Shown here: in pieces, positions 17,255-25,667 of the stretch
How the letters are laid out: each line of letters starts with the position of its first letter
How positions within the stretch are numbered: position 1 is the first letter of the stretch
NCBI RefSeq assembly: GCF_003667445.1
Contig: NZ_RCTF01000018.1
Span: forward strand, 51,947 to 115,946
Length of the DNA: 64,000 bases
DNA from: Xanthobacter tagetidis
Lineage (GTDB): Bacteria; Pseudomonadota; Alphaproteobacteria; Rhizobiales; Xanthobacteraceae
Direction of reading: 5' to 3'
The notes under the pieces: model-generated
What the model saw: only the letters and a program-made list of their open reading frames with translations
The model's database searches: none
Told to the model about the DNA's origin: nothing
Program-made: the position numbers and the translations under genes

Positions 17255-18853
17255 TTAGGACTTCGCCTCGTCCGTGACCCGCACATAGTCGGCGGTCTCG
17301 CGATCCCAGGTGCCCGGGCCGATGCCGTCGGCCACCAGCCGGTACTTCTCGACCTTGCTGTTGGGTGTGCGCGGCAGCTCGCGCACGAAATCGACGTAGC
17401 GGGGCATCATGAACCGCGGCAGGCGGCCCTGGAGCCAGTCCACCAGTTCGCCGGGACGCAGCCGGCCGGGGTCCCGGACCTCGCACACGATGCGCACGTC
17501 GTCCTCGCCCGCGGCGGCGGGCACCGCCACCGCCGCGCAGTCGTCCACCAGCGGATGGGAGGCGACCACGCTCTCGATCTCGTAGGGCGAGATGTTCTCC
17601 CCGCGCCGGCGGATGCGTTCCTTCTTGCGTGAGGTGAAGAAGACGAACCCATCCTCGTCCACGCGCGCATAGTCCCCGGTCTTGAACCACAGATCGGAGA
17701 ACACCTTCAGCGTCTCTTCGCTCTTGTTGATGTAGCCGCGCATCATGATGGAGGGCAGCTTCGGGCGCAGCGCGATCTCGCCGGTGCGCCCGGCGGGCAC
17801 TTCGAGGCCCTGCTCGTCGAGGATCTTCATCTCCCAGTCCTCGTGGACGCGCCCGCAGCTTCCCGCGCGCCGCGCCCCGCCATGGGGGGTGTAGATGGTG
17901 AGGCCGGTCTCGGTCATGCCGTACGCTTCCACGAGCCGTACGCCGAAGCGCGCCTCGAATTCGGGATCATGGCTGGCATTGAACATCCGCGTCATCTTGT
18001 GGCCGCGGTCGAAGGCGCCCGGCGGCTGCGCCTTCAGCATGGTCTGCATGGTGAAGATGGTCTGGCCGATGGTGGCGGCGCAGGCCGCTGCCTGCTCGAA
18101 ATAGCGTGAGGCGCTGAACTGCCGCGCGATCACCACCTTCGCCCCCACCATGAGGCACGGCAACGCGCCGAGCCGGCTCGCCACACCGTGGAACAGCGGC
18201 ATGGGCGTGAACAGCACGTCGTCGCGCTGCAGGTCGGTGCCGCGCAGGAAGGTGCAGGTGGAGGAAAAGAAATGGCCGTTCGGCATCACCACGCCCTTCG
18301 AGGGACCGGTGGTGCCCGAAGTGTACATGATGGCCTGCGTGTCCTCGAAGGTGCATGCGATCTCCGGATCCGCGCCGTCGCCCGCGAGCAGTTCGTCATA
18401 ACCGAGCACGCGGGTCGGTCCGGCCGGAGCGGCGCCTTCGCCCACCACCGCCACCCAATCGAGGGCGGCGCGCGCCTCGGCCCCCACCGCCTCGAGCGCG
18501 GGGAGGAATTCAGCGGCGATGACGAGGCCCCGGCTGCCGGAATCCCGCAGCAGGTATTCGAGCAGCGCGCCGGTATAGGTGGTGTTGATCGGCACGATCA
18601 CGGCGCCGATGTTCACGCACGCATACCAGCAGAAGATGAACTCCGCGCCGTTCGGAAGCATGACGGCGACGCGGTCGCCCTTGGACAGGGAAAGATCGCG
18701 GAAGCTGCACGAGAGCGCGCGCACATTCGCGTAGGTCTCGGCGAACGAGAAGGCGCGTCCGTCGGCCTCCAGATAGATCCGGTCCGCCTCCCGCTCGGCC
18801 ACCTGTCGCAGTATCGGGCCGAGCACGCGCTCGCGCAGAGGCAGGGAATGCAT
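17255..18853 (-). CDS. AMP-forming acyl-CoA ligase
   Basis: This 532-residue ANL-superfamily ligase has the P-loop YTSGTTGPSKGVVMPNG near residue 165, the A5 motif EAYGMTETGL, the hinge region TSRKKERIRRRGENISPYE, and the catalytic lysine in TPNSKVEKYRL near the C-terminus. It resembles crotonobetaine/carnitine-CoA and cyclohexanecarboxylate-CoA ligases. It activates a carboxylic acid to its CoA thioester via an acyl-adenylate. I start it at ATG 18853, where homology begins; no strong Shine-Dalgarno site is visible, and the frame stays open upstream to 19120. It converges on the thiolase and is divergent from the Bug protein. Confidence 0.9.
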   Translation of the reverse strand: MHSLPLRERVLGPILRQVAEREADRIYLEADGRAFSFAETYANVRALSCSFRDLSLSKGDRVAVMLPNGAEFIFCWYACVNIGAVIVPINTTYTGALLEYLLRDSGSRGLVIAAEFLPALEAVGAEARAALDWVAVVGEGAAPAGPTRVLGYDELLAGDGADPEIACTFEDTQAIMYTSGTTGPSKGVVMPNGHFFSSTCTFLRGTDLQRDDVLFTPMPLFHGVASRLGALPCLMVGAKVVIARQFSASRYFEQAAACAATIGQTIFTMQTMLKAQPPGAFDRGHKMTRMFNASHDPEFEARFGVRLVEAYGMTETGLTIYTPHGGARRAGSCGRVHEDWEMKILDEQGLEVPAGRTGEIALRPKLPSIMMRGYINKSEETLKVFSDLWFKTGDYARVDEDGFVFFTSRKKERIRRRGENISPYEIESVVASHPLVDDCAAVAVPAAAGEDDVRIVCEVRDPGRLRPGELVDWLQGRLPRFMMPRYVDFVRELPRTPNSKVEKYRLVADGIGPGTWDRETADYVRVTDEAKS

Positions 18854-19171
18854 CGGATGCAAAAGCCGGCTCCTTCGTCTTACGGCAGCTCGAAACAATC
18901 CTGCCGCATCAAGATCTGCGAGCGGCGCCGGGCGCGGTTCCGACACCCATCGGCCACCCGGCCTGAGAGCGTTATGCCGTGCCCGCTGCTGCCGTGCTCG
19001 CGGCGTGGCCGGCATAGGTCGTATGCCCAGTAGGTATGAATACACGAAGCGGCGGGCCTCTATCGTCACGCCAAACATTCCGCCCTGCCGGCTCCGTCCG
19101 GCGCGCCGGAACAAGAGCAACGCAGAACAAGATGCCGCGCAATCGCGCGGACAAGCCGGGGAGGGGATGCG
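18854..19171. other. Divergent intergenic region, CoA ligase / Bug binding protein
   Basis: This 318-bp gap separates two divergent genes and must hold both promoters. The part between about 19010 and 19060 is the least GC-rich. I see no recognisable operator dyad, RNA gene or small ORF with good codon use. Confidence 0.4.
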
Positions 19172-20137
19172 ATGAGCATTCTGAAACGCCTATTTTTCCT
19201 CGCAGTTTGCCTGCTGGGCGCGACAAGTGCATTCGCGCAGTCGGATTATCCCAGTCGTCCGATCCGCATTATCGTCACCTATACGCCGGGCGGGGCGTCC
19301 GACATCTTGGCCCGCATGGTGGGCGAGGAGATGAGCAAGGCCTGGAAGCAGGCGGTGGTGGTCGAGAACCGGCCCGGCGCCGGCGGCGCCGTGGGCCTCG
19401 AGGCGGCGGCCCGCTCGGCGCCCGACGGTTACACCCTCGTGGTGGGCGTCAGCGGCACGCTCGTCATGGGTCCCCACCTGATGAAGGGGCTGACCTTCGA
19501 CACCCGCAAAGATTTCACACCCGTCGCCATGCTGTCGCGGGTCGAGAACATCTTTGTCGTCGATCCGAACTTCGAGGCCAAGACCATCCAGGACGTGATC
19601 GCGCTCGCCAAGGCCAAGCCCGGTGCCCTCAGCTATGCCTCCGGAGCCGCAGCCTTCCAGCTCGGCATGGAGCTGTTCAAGTCGAAGGCCGGCATCGACA
19701 TCGTCGCCATACCCTACAAGGGCGACGGCCCTGCGGCGCTCGACGTGATCGCCGGCCGCGTGCCGATGATGATCTCCTCCGTCGGCGCCCAGCTCGGCGC
19801 GGTGCGCTCGGGCAAGCTGCGCGCGCTCGCCGTGCTCGGCAATGAGCGCGTGCCATCGCTGCCCGACGTGCCGACCATGATGGAGGCCGGCGTGCCTGGC
19901 TATGTGGCCGTGGGCTGGAACGCGCTCGTGGCGCCGGCCGGGGTGCCGGCGGAGATCGCCGACAAGATCAACCGCGAGGTCAACCGGATCCTCGAGATGC
20001 CGGACATCCGAAAGAAGATCATCGACCAGGGGTTCGAGCCCTGGCCCATGTCGCGCGCCGCGCTCGCCGACATCATCGCCACCGAGCACGCCAAGTGGGG
20101 CGAGGTGGTCCGCGCCGCCGGCATCGAGCCGCAATGA
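19172..20137 (+). CDS. Bug/TctC-family tricarboxylate-type solute-binding protein
   Basis: This 321-residue extracytoplasmic binding protein has a Sec signal ending ATSAFAQ near residue 23. It then shows the family motifs YPSRPIRIIVTYTPGGASD and PYKGDGPAALD. Bug proteins bind small carboxylates or aromatic acids and often occur without TctAB permease genes nearby, as here. GAGGGG precedes the ATG. A reductase follows after 27 bp and an MBL-fold hydrolase after that, so the three are likely one transcript. Confidence 0.92.
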   Translation: MSILKRLFFLAVCLLGATSAFAQSDYPSRPIRIIVTYTPGGASDILARMVGEEMSKAWKQAVVVENRPGAGGAVGLEAAARSAPDGYTLVVGVSGTLVMGPHLMKGLTFDTRKDFTPVAMLSRVENIFVVDPNFEAKTIQDVIALAKAKPGALSYASGAAAFQLGMELFKSKAGIDIVAIPYKGDGPAALDVIAGRVPMMISSVGAQLGAVRSGKLRALAVLGNERVPSLPDVPTMMEAGVPGYVAVGWNALVAPAGVPAEIADKINREVNRILEMPDIRKKIIDQGFEPWPMSRAALADIIATEHAKWGEVVRAAGIEPQ

Positions 20138-20164
20138 ATGCCTCGCCTGCCAGGGAGGCGCTCC

Positions 20165-21067
20165 ATGTCCGTGGCGTCTGATAGCCTGCCGAAGGTGGCC
20201 ATGATCGGCCTTGGCATGATGGGCCTGCCCATGGCGACCTGCCTGCTGAAGGCAGGCTTCCCGGTCGTCGGCGCTGATCTGTCCGCTTCGGCGCGCGCGG
20301 CGTTCGCCGCCGCGGGCGGCGCCGCGTTCGAACAGGCGAGAGATGCCGTCGCCGGGGCGGACGTGGTCATCACCATGCTGCCGGACGGCAGGATCGTTCG
20401 CGATGCGCTGCTGGGCGACGGCGGCATCGCCGCCGTCCTGCCCGCCGGCACGCTCGTCCTCGACATGAGCTCATCGGCGCCGATCGGGACCGTTCGGCTC
20501 GGCGCAGAACTCGCCGCGCTGGAATTGCGCTTCGTCGACGCGCCGGTGTCCGGCGGGGTGCGCCGGGCGGTGGACGGTACGCTTGCCATCATGGCGGGCG
20601 GATCCGCCGCCGACGTGGAGGCGGCCCGTCCGGTGCTTGCAGCCATGGGGCGCTCCGTCTTCGCCACCGGCCCGCTGGGCTCGGGCCACGCCATGAAGGC
20701 GCTGAACAACTACGTCTCGGCCGCCGGGCTGCTCGCTTCCTGCGAGGCGCTCGCGATAGCCGAGGCATTCGGCATCGCGCCGGAAACCGTGGTGGACGTG
20801 CTCAACGCCTCCACCGGCCGCAACAACTCCACTGAGACCAAGCTGAAGCCCTTCGTGTTGTCTGGCACGTTCGGCTCCGGCTTCGCGCTCGCATTGATGG
20901 CGAAGGACCTGCGCACCGCGGCGGATCTCGCCGCTGAGGTGGGGATCGAGGAAGGCCTCATCGAATGCAGCGCGCGGAAATGGGAGCAGGCGCGCGCCGG
21001 CCTGCGGCCGGGGGCGGACCACACGGAGATTTCCAGTTTCGTCGGCACCCGCCACAAGGCGCGGTGA
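20165..21067 (+). CDS. 3-hydroxyisobutyrate dehydrogenase-family reductase
   Basis: This 300-residue beta-hydroxyacid dehydrogenase has the Rossmann motif GLGMMGLPMATCLLKAG, DAPVSGGVRRAVDG near residue 120, and the catalytic Lys in GSGHAMKALNNYVSA. The ATG at 20165 is preferred over one at 20138 because GGGAGG lies 8 nt before it. It probably reduces or oxidises a hydroxyacid imported with the help of the Bug protein. It is similar in design to the reductase at 5134-6009 but belongs to a separate module. Confidence 0.9.
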   Translation: MSVASDSLPKVAMIGLGMMGLPMATCLLKAGFPVVGADLSASARAAFAAAGGAAFEQARDAVAGADVVITMLPDGRIVRDALLGDGGIAAVLPAGTLVLDMSSSAPIGTVRLGAELAALELRFVDAPVSGGVRRAVDGTLAIMAGGSAADVEAARPVLAAMGRSVFATGPLGSGHAMKALNNYVSAAGLLASCEALAIAEAFGIAPETVVDVLNASTGRNNSTETKLKPFVLSGTFGSGFALALMAKDLRTAADLAAEVGIEEGLIECSARKWEQARAGLRPGADHTEISSFVGTRHKAR

Positions 21068-21115
21068 CGCGCCGACTTCGTCCACCGCAGGACCGTCGCA
21101 TCGGGAGCCGCGCTC

Positions 21116-21901
21116 ATGAATGACTGGGAGGTGATCGCCCTCCACTACGCGACGGCCATCCGTCCGGCTGCGGACCTCGTGCTTGAGGCGGACCCGCACG
21201 AGGCGCCGGGCCGGATCGATTATTTCATTTGGGTCGTGCGCGGCCCGCTCGGTGTCGTGGTGGTGGATACCGGCTACCTGCCCGCCGAGGGTGAGCGGCG
21301 CGGGCGCACGCTGCTGCGCCATCCGGTGGAAGCGCTCGCATCCATCGGCATCGACGCCGCCGCGGTCCGCGACGTGGTGCTGACCCATTTGCACTACGAC
21401 CATGCGGGGAACCTCGCCGCCTTCCCGCGCGCCACTTTCCATCTCCAGGACCGGGAGATGGCGTACGGAACAGGCCGCTGCATGTGCCACCCGCGGATGC
21501 GCGTGCCGTTCCATGCGAATGATGTGGTGGAAGCGGTGCGCATGGTGTTCGCCGGCCGCGTGCGGTTTCACGATGGGGATGGGGAGCTTCTTCCGGGCCT
21601 GTCGCTGCACCTTGTAGGGGGACACTCACGGGGCCTGCAGGTGGTGCGGGTGGCGCGGCGCGACGGCCCGGTGGTAATTGCGTCGGACGCGGTCCACTTC
21701 GCCGCGCACATGCAGGCCGGAAAGGTCTTTCCGCTATTTGCCGACTACGCCGATGTCCTGGAAGGATACGCCAGGCTTCGCGCCCTGGCCGGCGCGGGCG
21801 GCATTATCCTGCCGGGCCACGACCCATCGGTGCTGACCACCTACACGCCCGTTTCGCCAAACGCGTCCTGGGCAGTGCGCATCGGCCATGGCGCGGTCTG
21901 A
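21116..21901 (+). CDS. MBL-fold hydrolase, N-acyl-homoserine-lactonase-like
   Basis: This 261-residue metallo-beta-lactamase-fold protein has the motif THLHYDHAGN (HxHxDH), a downstream VGGHSRGLQ histidine, the bridging Asp in IASDAVHF and a late His in LPGHDPSV. This layout matches the AHL-lactonase/AiiA-like group, so lactone hydrolysis is plausible. In this operon the substrate may be a catabolic lactone rather than a quorum signal. It follows the reductase after 48 bp. Confidence 0.87.
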   Translation: MNDWEVIALHYATAIRPAADLVLEADPHEAPGRIDYFIWVVRGPLGVVVVDTGYLPAEGERRGRTLLRHPVEALASIGIDAAAVRDVVLTHLHYDHAGNLAAFPRATFHLQDREMAYGTGRCMCHPRMRVPFHANDVVEAVRMVFAGRVRFHDGDGELLPGLSLHLVGGHSRGLQVVRVARRDGPVVIASDAVHFAAHMQAGKVFPLFADYADVLEGYARLRALAGAGGIILPGHDPSVLTTYTPVSPNASWAVRIGHGAV

Positions 21902-22572
21902 CGCATAGCGGCCGCCCGCATCCCAGGCATTCCGCGACGGGCATCCGAGCGAAAAGGACAGCGACCCACCTCATGCGCATCGCGACGCTGGGGTCCATCG
22001 AGCCGCAGGCGTGGAGCCGCGTGGCCTTCGCGCTCTTCAGCCTCTTTGCCGGCGCGGCGGCGATCCAGGCGCGCGCGGTGCTCTGCGGCAAGGCGCCTGA
22101 GCCCATGGGCAGCCCAGGCTCCTGGGTGCGCTCGGGCCTGCAGTCCGGCTCGTTCGGCGTCCATGGCGGCCTCGTCAGGTGCCGGTCGTGCAGAGGGAGC
22201 CCGGTGCCGCGTTCCGTGCCTGATCCCCGGCCGTTGATCCTGCCTCTCGTCGGAGGCGACATGAACCGTCATCGCGATGGCGAGTTCGTCCGGCTGCCGG
22301 GCCGGAATAGGCGGCGCAATGGAAGCTGAATGGTGGTGGTGCGCGAAAATCTTGTCCTACAGTTCCTTGCTCGATTTCAGGAGGAAACTGGTAGTCATGC
22401 GCAAGCGTTGCCGTAGTGGGGCATAAGCAAAAAATCACGCAATTGTTATTGTTTGACGATGCACGGGAGTTCGCAGGGAGGTGTGCACTGAGGCCTGGCT
22501 GGATGCCCTGTCTTATTGCAGGCGCAATGGACTGCAATATTTCGATAACCTCTTCATGAAGGTTTACCCTGA
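21902..22572. other. 671-bp region without a recognisable gene
   Basis: Several short overlapping open frames occur on both strands, but none has family motifs, a good ribosome site and plausible codon use together. The left part (to about 22330) is GC-rich and could be a decayed gene. The right part, especially 22410-22470, is distinctly AT-rich (runs of A and the stretch CAATTGTTATTGTTTGA) and is a reasonable place for the promoter of the membrane-protein gene at 22573. Confidence 0.4.
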
Positions 22573-23853
22573 ATGGCATCGGCTTTGCGCCACAGCGTTT
22601 CCGGGCTCGATACGACGATGCGCCTCACGCTTGCCGTGCTGGCTCTGGCGTCGGGCGTCTACACCTATCTCGGTGTCCGCGATCTGCTCGACGGATCGCC
22701 CCTCATCACCTTCTTCGCCGCGCTGATCTATTCCAGCGCCGTCTCCGTCGCGATCTATGCCTTCTGGTCGTTCCTGCTGGCGTTTCTGCCGCATGTGCGG
22801 GATGTCGCGAGCAGGGTGTGGCTCGCCGCGGCGATGCTGCTGGGCTCGGTAATGATCATCGCCATGTCCTCGTGGCTCAACGCCGCCGCGCTCGCGGGCT
22901 CCGCGGCCATTGAGCAGCATCTCGCGGTAACGCTCCAGAACTACACGCGCGATCTCGACGAAGCGCACAATCGCGCCCTCGGCGCGCAGAGCCTTCTGCC
23001 GGACATCCAGCTCGCCTCGACCCGCTTCGCTCGGCTCGCCGACGCCGAGCGCGGCGGCGCCCTCACCGGCACGGGCGGGTCCGGCACCGTCGTCCAGCTT
23101 CTCAGCCAGATGTCGCGGCAGCTCGACGACCTCGGCCGCGAGGTTTCGGCGAGCGGCGAGAGGGTGAAGACGCTCTATGCAGAAGGCAGCGCCAACATCG
23201 CCCAGATGCGGGAGCTCGTCTCCGGTCAGGGCGAGATCAAGGCGCGCTCCGATGGCTTCGGGGCTGAGGCGCTGCGTCTCGTCGGCACCATCGCCTCGCT
23301 CGAGCAGGCGTCCATGGCGCAGGCGGTGAAACGCGCCGCCGACGATCTCTCCTCAGGCTTCATCGCCCCGGCGGCGGGCGGGCGGACGGCGGATCTCGCG
23401 GGCCGCCAGTCCGCCGTCGTGGACAATGTGGAGCGGGCGGTCGAGGCGCAGGCGAACGCGCTCTCGAAGGCGGCCGACAAGATCATCGGCACCGGCACCG
23501 TGGAGCCGGCGCGCTTCCAGCCGCTCAGCACCGCCGAGGCGGTCCTCCGTTATGCGGGAGATTTCCTGCCGAGCTGGGCAGGGGCGATCTCGATCGATTT
23601 GCTGCCCGCCGTTCTGGTGCTGATCCTGTGCGTCGTCCATGCGGCCATTCGCCGGGAGGGCGAGCCGGTGGCCGCAAGCACCATGACCGCGGACCAGCTG
23701 ATCACCGCCCTGCGGCTTGCCGGCGAGATCCGAGCGCAGTCGTACCCTCCTGTCCCTGCCGCCGGGAACGCGGAGGACGATGCACCGGACACGGCGGACA
23801 CCCAGGCGGCAACGGTGACGGCGCTGCCAACCAGCCGCGCGAAGAAGGAGTGA
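22573..23853 (+). CDS. Uncharacterised membrane protein with long coiled-coil-like region
   Basis: This 426-residue protein was not recognised as a named family. Three hydrophobic helices lie near the N-terminus (about residues 17-36, 47-76, 84-110). A long Ala/Glu/Gln-rich helical stretch of about 220 residues follows with many heptad-like patterns. A fourth membrane helix (about 336-358, DLLPAVLVLILCVVHAAI) precedes a hydrophilic, acidic cytoplasmic-type tail. This leaves a large helical loop on one side of the membrane, as in sensory or scaffold proteins. It is followed after 4 bp by a ClpP-like protease gene, so the two probably act together. The ATG at 22573 has GAAGG upstream at a rather long spacing; ATG 22618 is an alternative. 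Confidence 0.75.
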   Translation: MASALRHSVSGLDTTMRLTLAVLALASGVYTYLGVRDLLDGSPLITFFAALIYSSAVSVAIYAFWSFLLAFLPHVRDVASRVWLAAAMLLGSVMIIAMSSWLNAAALAGSAAIEQHLAVTLQNYTRDLDEAHNRALGAQSLLPDIQLASTRFARLADAERGGALTGTGGSGTVVQLLSQMSRQLDDLGREVSASGERVKTLYAEGSANIAQMRELVSGQGEIKARSDGFGAEALRLVGTIASLEQASMAQAVKRAADDLSSGFIAPAAGGRTADLAGRQSAVVDNVERAVEAQANALSKAADKIIGTGTVEPARFQPLSTAEAVLRYAGDFLPSWAGAISIDLLPAVLVLILCVVHAAIRREGEPVAASTMTADQLITALRLAGEIRAQSYPPVPAAGNAEDDAPDTADTQAATVTALPTSRAKKE

Positions 23854-23857
23854 CAGC

Positions 23858-24682
23858 GTGAGTGCGGGGCCCGCAAGCGCGCCATCATCGGGGGATGCTG
23901 AGGCGACGAGCACCTGGGCCCGGTTCCTCGGGGTCCGACCGGACGAAACTGTGCTGCGCACCGTTTTCCGCGCCCTCATGGCGCTGACCATCGCGGTTCT
24001 CGGCTGGGATCTCGCCGAGCGCATGACGGCGCCGCCGGAGCGGCCCGCCGTCCCCGGCGAGGAACACACCGTGCAGCCCTACCTGCCGTCCGCGCGCCCG
24101 GGCATGCCCGGCCCCGAAGAGCGGCGCCCGGGCCGCGTGCCGGCGGCTGACCTGCGCAAGCCCATGGTCATCGAACTCGTCGCCGGCGGCCGCCTGGAGG
24201 CGCGGGGCGCGATTACCCCGGGCACCGCAGAGCGCTTTGCCGCCGAGATCGCGCGGCTGGGCGACTATGTGAAGACCGTGGTGCTCAATTCCCCCGGCGG
24301 ATCGGTCAGCGATGCCCTCGCCATGGGGCGGCTCATTCGCGAGCGGCGCCTTGACACCAAGGTCGAAGCGTCGGGCCTGTGCGTGTCGTCCTGTCCGCTG
24401 GTCTTCGTGGGCGGCGTCAACCGCATCGCCGAAGGCGGGTCCGCCATCGGGGTCCACCAGGTCTTCACCGGGCGGCGGTCGGCCGGCGCGCCGCCCGCGG
24501 ATGCGGCGGAAGGCATGGCGGGCGGCCAGCGGGTGTCGGCCGAATGCCAGCGTCACCTCGTGGCGATGGGCGTCGACCCGCGCGTGTGGATGAGCGCGAT
24601 GGAAACGCCGCCGCAGGAGATGTTCTATTTCTCCGCCGGCGAACTGCTGGAGCTGAAGCTGGCGACTGCCGCGCGGTCTTGA
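23858..24682 (+). CDS. Membrane-anchored ClpP/crotonase-fold serine protease-like protein (COG3904 type)
   Basis: This 274-residue protein has one membrane anchor near residues 36-52, a proline-rich linker, then a ClpP/SppA-like domain from about residue 104. The domain shows VVLNSPGGSVSDALAMGRLI (oxyanion glycine region). The nucleophile segment is SGLCVSSCPLVFVGG with Ser177, or Ser178, at the active position. The likely catalytic His200 is in AIGVHQVF. Such proteins are predicted periplasmic serine peptidases. It starts at GTG with AAGGAG about 8 nt upstream, 4 bp after the membrane-protein stop. No ATG is available before the anchor. Substrate unknown. Confidence 0.8.
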   Translation: MSAGPASAPSSGDAEATSTWARFLGVRPDETVLRTVFRALMALTIAVLGWDLAERMTAPPERPAVPGEEHTVQPYLPSARPGMPGPEERRPGRVPAADLRKPMVIELVAGGRLEARGAITPGTAERFAAEIARLGDYVKTVVLNSPGGSVSDALAMGRLIRERRLDTKVEASGLCVSSCPLVFVGGVNRIAEGGSAIGVHQVFTGRRSAGAPPADAAEGMAGGQRVSAECQRHLVAMGVDPRVWMSAMETPPQEMFYFSAGELLELKLATAARS

Positions 24683-24971
24683 ATCTTCTGCAACAGGCAG
24701 CTTGCTCTCGATTCACAGGAGTCGACGCGCTCCGGCGCTCCGACTGGCAGCAGCCGAGGCCGTAGTCGTAGCAGGCGCGGCTGGTTGAGGGCCTCGCCGG
24801 ACCACGTGAGCATCTCGCCCTGGGAGGTCACGGCAGCGCGCCGCGATGTGCTGCTGGTGCAGCGGTTCCGCCGGGTCGAAGTGGATCCGACCGGTTGCGG
24901 GCCGATAGCCCTTTTCCGCCTCTTTAGGGGTATGGTGCGCTTCCATCTGCCCAGTGTCCCGAGGATTCGCC

Positions 24972-25667
24972 ATGAAGCCCCTCCACCGGGAAAACCATCT
25001 GATCGCGCGCATCGGCTGGCTGCGCGCCGCGGTCCTTGGCGCCAATGACGGCATCATCTCCACGGCGAGCCTCATGGTGGGCGTCGCAGCAGCCTCGACG
25101 AACGCATCCGAGATTCTGGTCGCGGGCGTCGCCAGCCTCGTGGCCGGGGCCATGTCCATGGCCGCTGGCGAATATGTCTCGGTCAGTTCGCAGGCTGACA
25201 CCGAGAACGCCGACCTGCAGAAGGAACGGCGCGAACTCGCCGAGGATCCCGAAAGCGAGCTGAACGAACTGACGAATATCTATGTGGGGCGGGGCGTCGA
25301 GCCGGCGCTGGCGCGCCGGGTGGCCGAGCAGATGACGGCCAAGGACGCCTTCACCGCCCATGCCCGCGACGAGCTGGGTCTGGCCGAGCATGTGGTCGCA
25401 CGCCCCATACAGGCCGCGCTGACATCGGCGGTGACGTTCGCGCTGGGTGCCGCGATTCCGCTAATCATCTCGCTGCTGGCGCCCACGGCGCTGATCGCGC
25501 CCATCGTCTCGGGCGGATCGCTGGCGTGTCTCGCGGTGCTCGGCGCGCTGGGCGCGCGCGCGGGCGGCGCGGACATCTGGAAGCCGACCATCCGCGTGAC
25601 CTTCTGGGGCGCCATCGCCATGGCAGCGACGGCCGCCATCGGCGCGGCGGTCGGGCACGCGGTCTAG
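24972..25667 (+). CDS. VIT1/CCC1-family iron/manganese transporter
   Basis: This 231-residue membrane protein belongs to the VIT family. It has RIGWLRAAVLGANDGIISTA in the first helix, SLVAGAMSMAAGEYVSVSSQ in the second, a cytoplasmic acidic metal-binding loop with several Glu residues (about 75-125), and three C-terminal helices. Members export or sequester Fe2+/Mn2+. GAGG precedes the ATG. Its 3' end overlaps the end of apbE by 4 bp tail to tail. Metal transport next to a flavin-based reductase locus may be functionally linked. Confidence 0.9.
   Translation: MKPLHRENHLIARIGWLRAAVLGANDGIISTASLMVGVAAASTNASEILVAGVASLVAGAMSMAAGEYVSVSSQADTENADLQKERRELAEDPESELNELTNIYVGRGVEPALARRVAEQMTAKDAFTAHARDELGLAEHVVARPIQAALTSAVTFALGAAIPLIISLLAPTALIAPIVSGGSLACLAVLGALGARAGGADIWKPTIRVTFWGAIAMAATAAIGAAVGHAV

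Noticed and set aside
24683..24971. Short open frames between the ClpP-like gene and the VIT gene
   Set aside because: None shows family motifs or a good ribosome site; treated as intergenic.
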